34,207 bases of DNA from CAYLZW01 sp964388085 (GTDB lineage: Bacteria > Myxococcota > UBA727 > CAYLZW01). Shown in pieces: positions 16,839 to 26,459 of the stretch (its first letter is position 1; every line of letters starts with the position of its first letter). The notes under the pieces were generated by a model. The model did not search any database, was not told the DNA's origin, and worked only from the letters and a program-made list of their open reading frames with translations. Position numbers and translations under genes: made by a program. The DNA is taken from positions 1 through 34,207 of the forward strand of contig CAYLZW010000027.1 of NCBI GenBank assembly GCA_964388085.1, written 5' to 3'.

Positions 16839-18446
16839 TCAGCGCTCGTCGGCCAGCTCGTCGAGGCGCGCGCGCGCCGCCTCCTCGTCGGACGCTCGCG
16901 GGGCCAACGAGAGATAACGCTCGAGGTGGCGGCGCTCGAGGTAGCGCTCGCCGAGCGCGCGGTAGGTCATGGCGAGCTTGCGCTGCAGGGAGGCCCGTCG
17001 GGGAGAGAGATCGGCCGCCTCTCGCAGCAGGGGCAAGGCGCCGTGGTGGTCCTGGACGAGGAGCAGCGCGGCCGCGCGCTCCTCGAGGCGACTCGCCTTC
17101 TCGTCGTCAGCGGGCGACGTCTTCCGCTTCCGCGGCGGCAGCACGCGCTCGGGCTGCAGGATCGGCGGCGTCGACGCTTCCGGGGCTTCGCCGAAGAGCG
17201 CGCTCTCTAGCAGCGCGCCGACGACGGGGAGCGCGCGCATCTCGGCCGGGAAGCGCCACAGCGCGGCTCCCACGAGCGCTCCGAGCACCATGACGATGGC
17301 GATCGCGAGCGCCGCCCGGCGGCCGCCTCTGCCTCGGGCGCGCGCGCTCGTCCGCGCGGGCTGGGGCGTCCGCGTGGCGCCCTCGAGCGGGATGGCGCGC
17401 GCCACGATCTGCGGCGCCGTGCGGTACACGCCCTCGATGGATCCCTCGGACAGCGAGCGCTCCACCTCGAGCTCGGCGGATCGCTGCCCTGCCGGCAGCA
17501 CCAGGGGCGAGCCCTGCGCCGGCGCCGCGCCCGACCCCGCCAGGACCCGCTCGAGCTCGGCGGCGAGGCGAGACTCGCGGTCATCGACGCCGAGCGGCGG
17601 CACCGTCCGCTCGAGCGCGTGCTCGAGGGCCGCCATGTCGGCGAAGCGCCGCTCGCGATCGCGCTCGAGCGCCCGCAGCACCACGTCGTCGAGCGCCTTC
17701 GGCACGCTCTTGCGGATCGACGACGGCGCCGGGATCGGCGCGCTCACCACGCGCTGCAGCGAGGCCACCGCCGAGCCCGCGTCGAACAAGAGGCGCCCCG
17801 TCAGCATCTCCCAGAGCACGATGCCGGTGGCGAACTGATCGCTGCGGTGATCGATGGCCTCGGCGCGCGCCTGCTCGGGCGACATGTAGGGGCACTTCCC
17901 CTTCGTGAGCCCGGCCTGCGTCTCGGTCACGCGGTCGAGCGCGCGCGCCACGCCGAAGTCGGCCAGCTTCACGGTGCCGTCGCGCTTCAGCAGCAGGTTG
18001 GCCGGGCTGACGTCTCGGTGCACGACCTCCTGCGCGACGCCGTCGAGCGCGAGGGTGTGCACGTACTGGAGCGCCCGACACAGCTGCACGCCGACGTCGA
18101 CACAGACCTCGACCGGCAAGAGATCCTGGCGCTCGTGCAGCGCGCGGCGCAGCCGCTCGAGGGACGGCCCCTCGACGTACTCCATGGCGAGGTACGGGTG
18201 ACCGCCCACGCTGCCGGCGTCGAAGACCTGCACGACGTTCGGATGCAACAGCCGCTGCGCCAGGCGTCCTTCGTCGAAAAACATCGCCAGCGCGCGCTCA
18301 TCGTCGAGCGAGCCCGCCAGCATTCGCTTGACGCAGATCGGGTCGGTGCCGCCGCGCTTTCGCTGGGCGAGGAACACCTCGGCCATGCCGCCTTTGCCGA
18401 CGCGCCGCTCGAGCAGGTAGTCGCCGAAGTCGATGAGGCCCGCCAT
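16839..18446 (-). CDS. Hanks-type Ser/Thr protein kinase with transmembrane helix and C-terminal helical repeats
   Basis: A 535-residue kinase. N-terminal catalytic domain (about 7-275): glycine loop VGKGGMAEVF, ATP-binding Lys40 (ICVKRM), helix-C Glu59, catalytic HRDVSPANLLL (Asp145, Asn150), DFG at 163-165, and a PYMSPEQ activation segment. The HRDVSPAN form instead of HRDLKPEN is common in myxobacterial kinases. A basic linker leads to one membrane helix at about 370-390 (AALAIAIVMVLGALVGAAL). The periplasmic part (about 420-535) has TPR-like helices, for example HHGALPLLREAADLSP. So a receptor-like layout with an intracellular kinase. It lies 25 bp after the small gene at 18472-18645, suggesting co-transcription. 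Confidence 0.94.
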   Translation of the reverse strand: MAGLIDFGDYLLERRVGKGGMAEVFLAQRKRGGTDPICVKRMLAGSLDDERALAMFFDEGRLAQRLLHPNVVQVFDAGSVGGHPYLAMEYVEGPSLERLRRALHERQDLLPVEVCVDVGVQLCRALQYVHTLALDGVAQEVVHRDVSPANLLLKRDGTVKLADFGVARALDRVTETQAGLTKGKCPYMSPEQARAEAIDHRSDQFATGIVLWEMLTGRLLFDAGSAVASLQRVVSAPIPAPSSIRKSVPKALDDVVLRALERDRERRFADMAALEHALERTVPPLGVDDRESRLAAELERVLAGSGAAPAQGSPLVLPAGQRSAELEVERSLSEGSIEGVYRTAPQIVARAIPLEGATRTPQPARTSARARGRGGRRAALAIAIVMVLGALVGAALWRFPAEMRALPVVGALLESALFGEAPEASTPPILQPERVLPPRKRKTSPADDEKASRLEERAAALLLVQDHHGALPLLREAADLSPRRASLQRKLAMTYRALGERYLERRHLERYLSLAPRASDEEAARARLDELADER

Positions 18447-18471
18447 CGCCCCATGCTACTCCGCGACGAGC

Positions 18472-18645
18472 TCAAAAGAAGATGCGCAGCTCGCGCTCGC
18501 AGATGAGGTCGAGCTCGTCGCTCGAGCGCCGCTTCCTGAGCTCCGCCGTCAGCTGACGAGTGCGCATCAGCTCCTGGCTCGCGTCGAGCGCGAGCTCGTC
18601 GACGATGGACTTGAACTCGTGCGGTGTCAGGCGGGGTAGGGTCAT
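18472..18645 (-). CDS. Small hypothetical protein (57 aa) upstream of the kinase
   Basis: A 57-residue charged protein. I chose the ATG at 18643-18645 because a perfect AGGAGG (18651-18656) lies 5 bases upstream; the longer in-frame version starting at 18765 has no such site. The sequence is helical and soluble, beginning TLPRLTPHEFKSIVDELALD and ending in LICERELRIFF. No signal peptide, membrane segment or known motif is visible. It is followed after 26 bases by the kinase start, so both are probably one transcript. It could be a regulator or substrate of the kinase, but that is only a guess from position. I do not recognise the family. Confidence 0.7.
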   Translation of the reverse strand: MTLPRLTPHEFKSIVDELALDASQELMRTRQLTAELRKRRSSDELDLICERELRIFF

Positions 18646-18803
18646 GGCTGCCTCCTGGCCGAAGAACGCTCCGGACGGCGCCATTTCAGACCAGCGGAGC
18701 CACGGCGTCCACATTTCGGCCGGCGATCCCGAGGGCTCGTCCACGGAGGCGGACGCGAGCGCCATCGTCGACTCATCACCGACGGAGAGGGCGATCGGCG
18801 CCA

Positions 18804-18817
18804 GTGCTCCGGAGCAC
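18804..18817. promoter_or_regulatory. 14-bp perfect palindrome, possible operator
   Basis: GTGCTCCGGAGCAC is a perfect inverted repeat, 162 bp before the first GH5 start. Position in a divergent promoter region fits an operator. A couple of such palindromes are expected by chance in a window this size. Confidence 0.3.
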
Positions 18818-18863
18818 GCCCACCAAGCACGCGGAAATCGACCTCCGCGAGGCTCTCAATCGT

Positions 18864-18878
18864 ATGCGTCGAACGCAT
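18864..18878. promoter_or_regulatory. Inverted repeat ATGCGT-N3-ACGCAT, possible operator
   Basis: Six-base perfect arms around a three-base spacer, 100 bp before the first GH5 start. The layout suits a dimeric regulator, but no regulator gene lies nearby and chance is possible. Confidence 0.28.
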
Positions 18879-18978
18879 CAGCGCGTGGCCTGGCAGCGCG
18901 CTCTCCGACGACGGGGCGCACTTCATCGTACATGTGCTCCTTGTGGGGTGCGTGTACGCGTTTGTAAGGGTTCGCCCC

Positions 18979-20493
<1,515 letters not shown>

Positions 20494-20844
20494 TCATTCA
20501 GATGCGCTGCCCACGGCGGTGCATTTGAATCTCTCGAGGTCGCAAGCGCCGGCGGAATGACGCGTCGCCTACAGAGACCGACATCGGTCCCGATGCAGAC
20601 GGCGCTTGCGGCCTCTGATCTCCGCTCGCTAACGCTGCGTTCAGTCATCGCAACGCAAACAAAGCCATTGGTTCTTTCACTGGTGTCGATGGATTCACAA
20701 CCGAAGGGCTGACGCGACTCAAACCGCGCCACCCTCTCGAACAACCGCTGCGAAGCCCGCGCTGCACGAGGACGACGTCGAGAACCGGCGCCGACCGCGA
20801 CGGGAGGGGTGCAGGCTGAGACCGGGTCGCGGCACGGAAACGAG
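20494..20844. other. Intergenic region between the two GH5 genes
   Basis: 351 bp without a supported gene. It is visibly less GC-rich than its surroundings around 20640-20700, a plausible promoter area for the second GH5 gene, although no convincing -35/-10 pair stands out. Symmetric sites: GAATGATCATTC (20488-20499), a perfect 12-bp palindrome that includes the stop codon of copy A, and GACCGA-CA-TCGGTC (20576-20589). Neither resembles the symmetric sites before copy A, so the duplication does not appear to extend upstream. Confidence 0.5.
20576..20589. promoter_or_regulatory. Inverted repeat GACCGA-CA-TCGGTC, possible operator
   Basis: Perfect six-base arms with a two-base centre, about 255 bp before the second GH5 start. 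Could be an operator; chance occurrence is equally possible. Confidence 0.25.
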
Positions 20845-22918
20845 ATGCTGAAGATCAAGCTCCTAGGCTCTTTGCTCCTGATGGCAGTGGCCATCACTGC
20901 ACAATCGGCCGAGGCGGCGGCGCCCTGGCTGCACACCGAGGGCAATCGCATCCGCACGGAGTCCGGCCAGATCTGGATGGGCGTCGGCGCGAACATGCAC
21001 GACACCCGCGGCTGCAACGCGTGTACCTGGGGCGGCGCCCCCTCTCCCGATGAGGTCAAGCGCCGCATCGACATGCTGGTCGACGAGTGGGGCGCGAACT
21101 TCATCCGCCTCGACCTCGAGAGCTACGGCTCCTCGAGCGCGCTCACCGACCCGGCCTACCTCGCCGACATCGTCGAGATCGTCGACCACATCGGCACCAA
21201 GCCCGGCGTGTACGTGCTGCTGTCTCTGTGGATCGATCCGTCGTTCACGGACCTTGGCTGGCCTACCGCGGCCACGCGCGACGTCTGGCGCAAGCTCGCG
21301 CACACGTTCCGCAACCACTCGCACGTCATGTACGGCCTCGTAAACGAGCCGCAGCACAACTACGACGGCGCGCACAACGCCACCGTGTGGAACGCCATGA
21401 ACGACGCCGTCGCGGCCATCCGGGACGTCGAGGACAGCTCCAACACGCCGCGCCACATCGTCGCCGTGCAGGGCGTCGGCGGCTGGTCACGCTTCCTCGG
21501 CTACTACGTCAACAACCCCATCGAGGCGGGCGGCGGAGAGAACGTCGCCTACGAGGTGCACGTCTACGACCCGCAGTCCACCTTCGCCGAGCGCTTCGTG
21601 AACCCGTCCATGACGCTGCCGGTGATCATCGGCGAGTACGGACCGACGCACGGCATGTCGATGAATGACTGCAGCGTGCTGCAGCAGCGCGCCTTCGAGC
21701 TCAAGATCCCGACGCTCGCCTGGACCTTCCACATGCGCTGTCCGCCGAACCTCATCGTCGACAACTCGAACGGCGGCTGCGGCGTCGGCATGAACCTGCA
21801 GCCCACCTCGTGGGGGCAGCTCCTGAAGGATCACCTCGCGAGCGTGCAGCCGTACCTGAACGGCCTCGTCAGCGGAGACGGCGGCACGGTGGATCCGGGC
21901 CCCGGCGATCCCGATCCCGTCGATCCCAGCGACCCCGTCGTCGAATACGACCCGTCGTTCACGCTCGGCGCCAACAACAACGAGTGGTGGGTGGAGGTCT
22001 TCGCCGACGCCGACAGCGTCGAGGTCGAGCTCAACGGTGGGCGGCGGGCGCCCATGCCGGTCACCGGCTGGGGCTCCTTCGCCGCCAACACGAACGTGCC
22101 GCGCGGAACGCAGGTCCGGCTCCACTTCCGGCTCGGCGCGGCCTCGGCCACGACGGAGTGGTTCCGCTATCTCGTCGACACCCACCCGGGCCTCGCGGTC
22201 CCCGTCGAGCCCGATCCCGTCGAGCCCGATCCCGTCGAGCCCGATCCCGTCGAGCCCGATCCCGTCGAGCNNNNNNNNNNNNNNNNNNNNNNNNNNNNNN
22301 NNNNNNNNNNNNNNNNNNNNNNNNNNNNNNNNNNNNNNNNNNNNNNNNNNNNNNNNNNNNNNNNNNNNNNCCGATCCGGTCGATCCGACCTGGTCGCCGG
22401 AGCTTCGCGTCGGGCCGAACGTCAACGAGTGGTGGATTGAGGTCTACTCGAACGCCGACAGCGTGAGGATCCAGATCGCGGACGGCCGCACCGTCGCGCT
22501 CGCTCCCACGGGCTGGGGCACGTTCGCGGTCTCCGTCTTCGTCGCGCGCAACACGGGCGTGCGCTTCGCGGCGACGGGCGAGGGCCAGACCCGCGTCACG
22601 ACGTGGTTCCCCTGGCTGAACGGCCGGCCCTCGTTCACGGCCACCCCGCCGGCGAGCCAGCCCTACGATCCGGACGCGTCCTTCGCGGCGCGCTCGAGCG
22701 AGTGGTGGCCGTCGTTGACCGCCGACGCCGACACCGTGGTCGGACAGTTGGCGTCGAACGGCGAGCTGTTCACGTTCAGCAAGCGCCGCTCGACGTTCGT
22801 GTCGAACCTGCGGCCCATCAGCAAGGGTACGCGCATTCGCCTGTTCTTCTCGAAGGGCAGCCGGCAAGCGCAGACGGAGTACTTCCGCTACCTCGTGGAC
22901 GACATGACGCTGCGCTAA
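20845..22918 (+). CDS. Secreted GH5-family glycoside hydrolase with three 'WW' modules (copy B), interrupted by an assembly gap
   Basis: A paralogue of the preceding enzyme. ATG 20845 gives a clean signal peptide (KIKLLGSLLLMAVAITAQSAEA). The catalytic domain (about 26-330) keeps acid/base Glu168 (LVNEPQH) and nucleophile Glu264 (IIGEYGPTHG); the spacing between them (96 residues) equals that in copy A. Three related modules follow at about 21940-22185, 22376-22620 and 22660-22915, with landmarks such as NNEWWVEV, NVNEWWIEV and SSEWWPSL, and ends WFRYLVD, WFPWLNG, YFRYLVDD. Between modules 1 and 2 an EPDPV linker runs into 100 Ns. The frame appears to shift only because 100 is not a multiple of three; joining the flanks directly restores the frame. 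So one intact gene is most likely. Confidence 0.85.
22202..22270 (+). repeat. 15-bp tandem repeat encoding EPDPV, running into the gap
   Basis: GAGCCCGATCCCGTC is repeated in exact tandem and ends at the Ns in mid-unit (GAGC). The sequence after the gap, CCGATCCGGTC, completes the interrupted unit. Confidence 0.92.
22271..22370. other. Assembly gap (100 N)
   Basis: Exactly 100 undetermined bases, a conventional placeholder for a gap of unknown length, placed inside the EPDPV repeat. Reading-frame continuity requires a true length divisible by three, and repeat phase suggests zero or a multiple of 15. Confidence 0.97.
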
Positions 22919-23081
22919 GCGATAGCGACAACCTGCCACGCGGCGGGGTGCGTGGGTCGTGCTTGACGAGCGCGCCCTGCGCACCCCGTCGTCATTTTCG
23001 CCGCGCCACGCGCGCGCGGCTCCGCACCTCTGGCATCGATTCTGCTCACTACGGGCCGACCGCCACTGCCGAGGAGGCGCC

Positions 23082-23732
23082 ATGCCGCAGGAGCCGTTTC
23101 AGCTGAAAGACTGCGCACTGATTGCCATCGCCACCGGGCGACGCGCGCAGACGCTCAAGGAGCTGCGAGATCACCTGCAGGTCATCTCGCGCTCGAGCAT
23201 CTATCACCACTTCTGGGGAGCGCGCCTCGAGACCCGCTTCGAGCAGCCCGAGTACAACAACGACTTCGCCGCCTGGGCGCGCCACGAGATCCACGACCGC
23301 ACGCTCGCGGAGCGGCTGAGCGCCGTCGACCCCACGCACTTCGCCGACCTCGAGGCCGTGCGCCAGGAGCTGCTCGACGTCATCGACGAGCGCCTCGACG
23401 AGACCGGCCCGTTCTTGTGGACGCCGCGGCCGTTCGAGTTCCTGCGCGCGCAGCTCGTCGCCTTCAACTCACAGCGCTCCTGCCAGAGCGCCGAGGAGCT
23501 CGCCGACGTCATGCCGCAGGTCTCTCTCGGCACCATCTTCTACCACTTCATCGACGCCCGCCGACGACGAGAGGACGGGCTCGACGACTTCCGCGGCTGG
23601 CTGGCGGGCTTTGGCCGCCGCTACGAGACGCTGTGGGAGAACCTCGCCAACGTCGACCCGTACTTTTCGACCTTGTCGGAGCTGCGCCTCGACCTCGCCA
23701 AGGTCTTCCGTGCGTCCTTGGGGGTGTCCTGA
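23082..23732 (+). CDS. DUF5752 family protein
   Basis: A 216-residue soluble, helical protein. The ATG at 23082 is fixed by GAGGAGG (23071-23077). Two related halves are visible: SSIYHHFWGARLE in the first and LGTIFYHFIDARRR in the second, each following a 'TLKEL/SAEEL' helix and leading to a 'FAAWAR/FRGWLAG' helix. This suggests an internal duplication. The pattern matches DUF5752, a family I know mainly from its position beside trehalose glycosyltransferring synthases. The TGA overlaps the next ATG (TGATG), so the two proteins are probably made in balanced amounts. It may be a regulatory or stabilising partner of TreT; this is inference. Confidence 0.82.
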   Translation: MPQEPFQLKDCALIAIATGRRAQTLKELRDHLQVISRSSIYHHFWGARLETRFEQPEYNNDFAAWARHEIHDRTLAERLSAVDPTHFADLEAVRQELLDVIDERLDETGPFLWTPRPFEFLRAQLVAFNSQRSCQSAEELADVMPQVSLGTIFYHFIDARRRREDGLDDFRGWLAGFGRRYETLWENLANVDPYFSTLSELRLDLAKVFRASLGVS

Positions 23733-24979
23733 TGAGCGCGCTCAACGTCCTCGACAACTACGCCGACGTCACCGGCCACGACGTCATCGATCACCTGCGC
23801 CAGCTCGCCGCGCCGCTGCAAGGCGCCAAGGTGGTGCACGTCAACTCGACGCGTACCGGCGGCGGCGTGGCCGAGATCCTCGACAAGCTCGTGCCGCTCA
23901 TGAACGAGCTCGGCGTCGACACCGGCTGGGAGGTGATCACCGGCGACGAAGCGTTCTACACCTGCACCAAGCACTTCCATAACGCGCTGCAGGGCAACCG
24001 CATCGATGTCGGGCCCGACCTGTTGCGCGCCTTCGAGGCCACGAACGCGCAGAACGCCGAGGAGCTACGCGCGACGCTCGAGGCCGCGGACGTCGTGTTC
24101 ATCCACGACCCGCAGCCGGCGCCGATGCTCTCGCTGATGCCGAAGCGCAAAGGCAAGTGGGTGTGGCGCTGTCACGTCGACATCAGCCGTCCACACCGCC
24201 CCGTGTGGCGCTACCTGCGCAACTTCGTCGCGCCCTACGACGCGAGCGTGTTCTCGCTGGCGTCCTTCGCTCGGCCGCTGCCGCACCCGACCTATTTGAT
24301 CCCGCCGAGCATCGATCCGCTCAGCGACAAGAACCGCGACATCTCGGACGACGTGGTGCGCGACACCTACATGCAGTTCGGCATCGACCCCGAGCGCCCC
24401 TTCATCTGCCAGGTCTCGCGCTACGACCGCTTCAAGGATCCGGTCGGCGTCATTCGTGCCTATCGGCTGGCCAAGCGCTTCGTGCCGGGCCTTCAGCTCG
24501 CGCTCGCGGGCGGCGGCGCCACCGATGACCCCGAGGGCGCGGCCGTGCTCGCGGAGGTGCACGCCGAGGCGGGCGGCGATCCCGACGTCCACGTGCTGCT
24601 CCTCCCCTCGGACGCGCACCTGACCATCAACGCGCTGCAGCGCATGGCCGACATCGTCTTGCAGAAGTCGACCAAGGAGGGCTTCGGGCTCACCGTCGCC
24701 GAAGCCCTCTGGAAGCGGAGACCCGTCATCGGCGGTGACACCGGCGGCATCCGCTTGCAGGTGGTCGATCACCACACCGGCTTCCTGGTGTCGACGCCCG
24801 AGGGCGCCGCGTTGCGCACGCGCTACCTCCTGCACAACCCGACGGCGCGCCAGGAGATGGGGGACACCGGGCACTACTTCGTGAAGGACAAGTTCCTGCT
24901 CACCCGCCAACTGCGCGAATACCTCACGCTGATGCTCGCGCTCATGCACGCGGCGGAGGAGCGCGTCCTGCTGCGCTGA
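23732..24979 (+). CDS. treT: Trehalose glycosyltransferring synthase (TreT), GT4 family
   Basis: A 415-residue GT-B glycosyltransferase. TreT joins glucose from a nucleotide sugar to free glucose, forming trehalose reversibly. The N-terminal half has VVHVNSTRTGGGVAEIL, FIHDPQPAPML and WRCHVDISRPHRPVW, all characteristic of this family. The C-terminal donor domain shows CQVSRYDRFKDP, ALAGGGATDDPEG and the ExxxxxxxE motif in KEGFGLTVAEALW (Glu316 and Glu324), then GGDTGGIRLQV. Length is normal. Its ATG overlaps the stop of the DUF5752 gene. Trehalose protects against desiccation and osmotic stress, fitting a soil or developmental lifestyle. The gene is convergent with the metzincin lipoprotein gene, 44 bp away. 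Confidence 0.93.
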   Translation: MSALNVLDNYADVTGHDVIDHLRQLAAPLQGAKVVHVNSTRTGGGVAEILDKLVPLMNELGVDTGWEVITGDEAFYTCTKHFHNALQGNRIDVGPDLLRAFEATNAQNAEELRATLEAADVVFIHDPQPAPMLSLMPKRKGKWVWRCHVDISRPHRPVWRYLRNFVAPYDASVFSLASFARPLPHPTYLIPPSIDPLSDKNRDISDDVVRDTYMQFGIDPERPFICQVSRYDRFKDPVGVIRAYRLAKRFVPGLQLALAGGGATDDPEGAAVLAEVHAEAGGDPDVHVLLLPSDAHLTINALQRMADIVLQKSTKEGFGLTVAEALWKRRPVIGGDTGGIRLQVVDHHTGFLVSTPEGAALRTRYLLHNPTARQEMGDTGHYFVKDKFLLTRQLREYLTLMLALMHAAEERVLLR

Positions 24980-25023
24980 GTCACTGCGTCGCGGATTCGG
25001 CGGTGCGCGGCGGGCGGCTCTCG

Positions 25024-26265
25024 TCAGCGCTCGTCGCCCGCGGAGGCGGCCGCCTGCGTGACGACGGGCGGCGCCCCGGGACCGCGCAGCTCCACGCGCT
25101 GCTCTTCGCTCATGGCGCTGTTGCCGCTGTGATCAATGGCCTGCACGCGGAAGCTCCGCTCGCCGACGCTCGTCTTCAGGCGGAAGACATAGCGCCCGTT
25201 CGCTTGCTCCTGGCAGGTCACGTTGCCGATGGGATCGTCGCAGTCGACCGTGTAGGTCTGGTCGCTCTCCCACACGAGCTTGACGGCCGCGATGCCATCG
25301 TCGTCCTCCGCCTCGATCTCGATGTCGAGCGTGTCATTGCCGCCGAGCGACGCGCCGGGCGCCGGGGAGAGCACGCTCACCAGGGGCGGCTCGAGGTCGG
25401 CGCCTTCGCGCTCGCCGAGCACCGAGAAGAGGTGCTCGACGGTGTTCTGCGTCTCGCTGCAGGCGCAGTCGCGCGACTCGGTGGTGCCGCAGGCGGCGTC
25501 GACGTCCTGGAACGAGCGGTGGCCGCAGGAGAGGTACGTCATCGGATCGTCGCACAGGTACTCGTGGTCGAGCCCGAGCGCGTGCCCGATCTCGTGCGCC
25601 GTCACCTCGCAGGCCGTGGTCACGTCCTTGATGTTCTCGGCGAAGGCATAGACCACCGCGCGCTCGACGACGGAGCAGTTGTTCGCGAGCGGGGCGACGC
25701 CGCGCACGCGCTCGTTCAGCCCGAGCTGGCAGGGGTGACCGCCGAGCACCGCCTCGATGTGGGGCGCCGCGCCCGGGTCCTCGGTCGTGAAGTCGATGTC
25801 GAAGCGGGCGAAGCGTCGCTCGACGCAGCTCACGACCTCTGCGAAGTCCTTCGCGCTGCCGGGGTACGGCGGGATCTCCGTCTCTCCCTGCACGAGGGTC
25901 GATTCGTTGGCGGTGCTGTCGTTCCTGCCGGGAGAGAACACGCCGCCGTCCTTGTTCAGGTACACGAGCCGGGGTCGCGGCCCTTCGTCGAGGGCGGCGA
26001 CGGTCTCCTGCGCGTCGCCATCCGCGCTGCCGCCGGCGTCGCCCGCGCCACCGCCGAAGTCGAGGAAGTACGCGCAGGTCTCGTCCTCGCTCTCGACGAA
26101 GGCCCCCGCGGGAGGCGGCGAGTCGACGCAGGAGATGTCGGTGACCGGCCCGCCCTCCCCGTCGGGGGGCGGTGTGCAGCCGAGCACGGCGACAGCAGCA
26201 AAGACCACGAAGAGGAAGCGGCGCTCGAGCGACGGGGAGCGGTGGCGTGTCATTCGATCTCGCAT
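25024..26265 (-). CDS. Secreted zinc metalloprotease lipoprotein (metzincin type) with C-terminal Ig-like domain
   Basis: A 413-residue lipoprotein. Lipobox VLGC places the acylated Cys at about 30 if the first ATG (26265) is used; a second ATG four codons on is equally possible, as neither has a clear ribosome-binding site. The catalytic domain (about 95-285) holds the extended zinc motif TAHEIGHALGLDH (His224, Glu225, His228, His234) followed by a Met-turn candidate DDPMTY (Met242). At least ten Cys residues suggest disulfide stabilisation. A beta-sandwich resembling bacterial Ig domains (about 293-395) starts PPLVSVLSPAPGASLGG. It would act at the cell surface; its substrate is unknown. 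The nearby DsbD-like system could help its disulfides. Confidence 0.9.
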   Translation of the reverse strand: MRDRMTRHRSPSLERRFLFVVFAAVAVLGCTPPPDGEGGPVTDISCVDSPPPAGAFVESEDETCAYFLDFGGGAGDAGGSADGDAQETVAALDEGPRPRLVYLNKDGGVFSPGRNDSTANESTLVQGETEIPPYPGSAKDFAEVVSCVERRFARFDIDFTTEDPGAAPHIEAVLGGHPCQLGLNERVRGVAPLANNCSVVERAVVYAFAENIKDVTTACEVTAHEIGHALGLDHEYLCDDPMTYLSCGHRSFQDVDAACGTTESRDCACSETQNTVEHLFSVLGEREGADLEPPLVSVLSPAPGASLGGNDTLDIEIEAEDDDGIAAVKLVWESDQTYTVDCDDPIGNVTCQEQANGRYVFRLKTSVGERSFRVQAIDHSGNSAMSEEQRVELRGPGAPPVVTQAAASAGDER

Positions 26266-26459
26266 GGGCGCTCAGCGTGACAACTCGCCGCGGCGGCGCA
26301 GGTGAGAAGCGCGCTCGAGCGGATCGCACGGGGACGATCGTCGGGGTGCGCGCGTTCCCGTCGACGCTGCCGCGGCGCGCGCCGGTGGAAGCTCGCGGCC
26401 GCAGGGGCATGCGCTTTGAAGCCCGTGACAAGAGGCGCTGCACGAGGAGCGGAGGGGCT

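Larger units (their letters stand above)
18646..18978. promoter_or_regulatory. Divergent intergenic region between the kinase unit and the first GH5 gene
   Basis: A 333-bp stretch with no supported gene. It must contain the promoters for the 57-aa/kinase unit (leftward) and the first GH5 gene (rightward). Two symmetric sites are visible: GTGCTCCGGAGCAC (18804-18817, perfect palindrome) and ATGCGT-CGA-ACGCAT (18864-18878). A ribosome-binding site AAGGG (18966-18970) precedes the GH5 ATG by 8 bases. No clear -35/-10 pair could be assigned. Confidence 0.5.

Noticed and set aside
20845..22440. Frameshifted or truncated second GH5 gene
   Set aside because: The frame change is at the 100-N placeholder only. 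Direct joining of the flanks restores the frame through to the stop at 22918.
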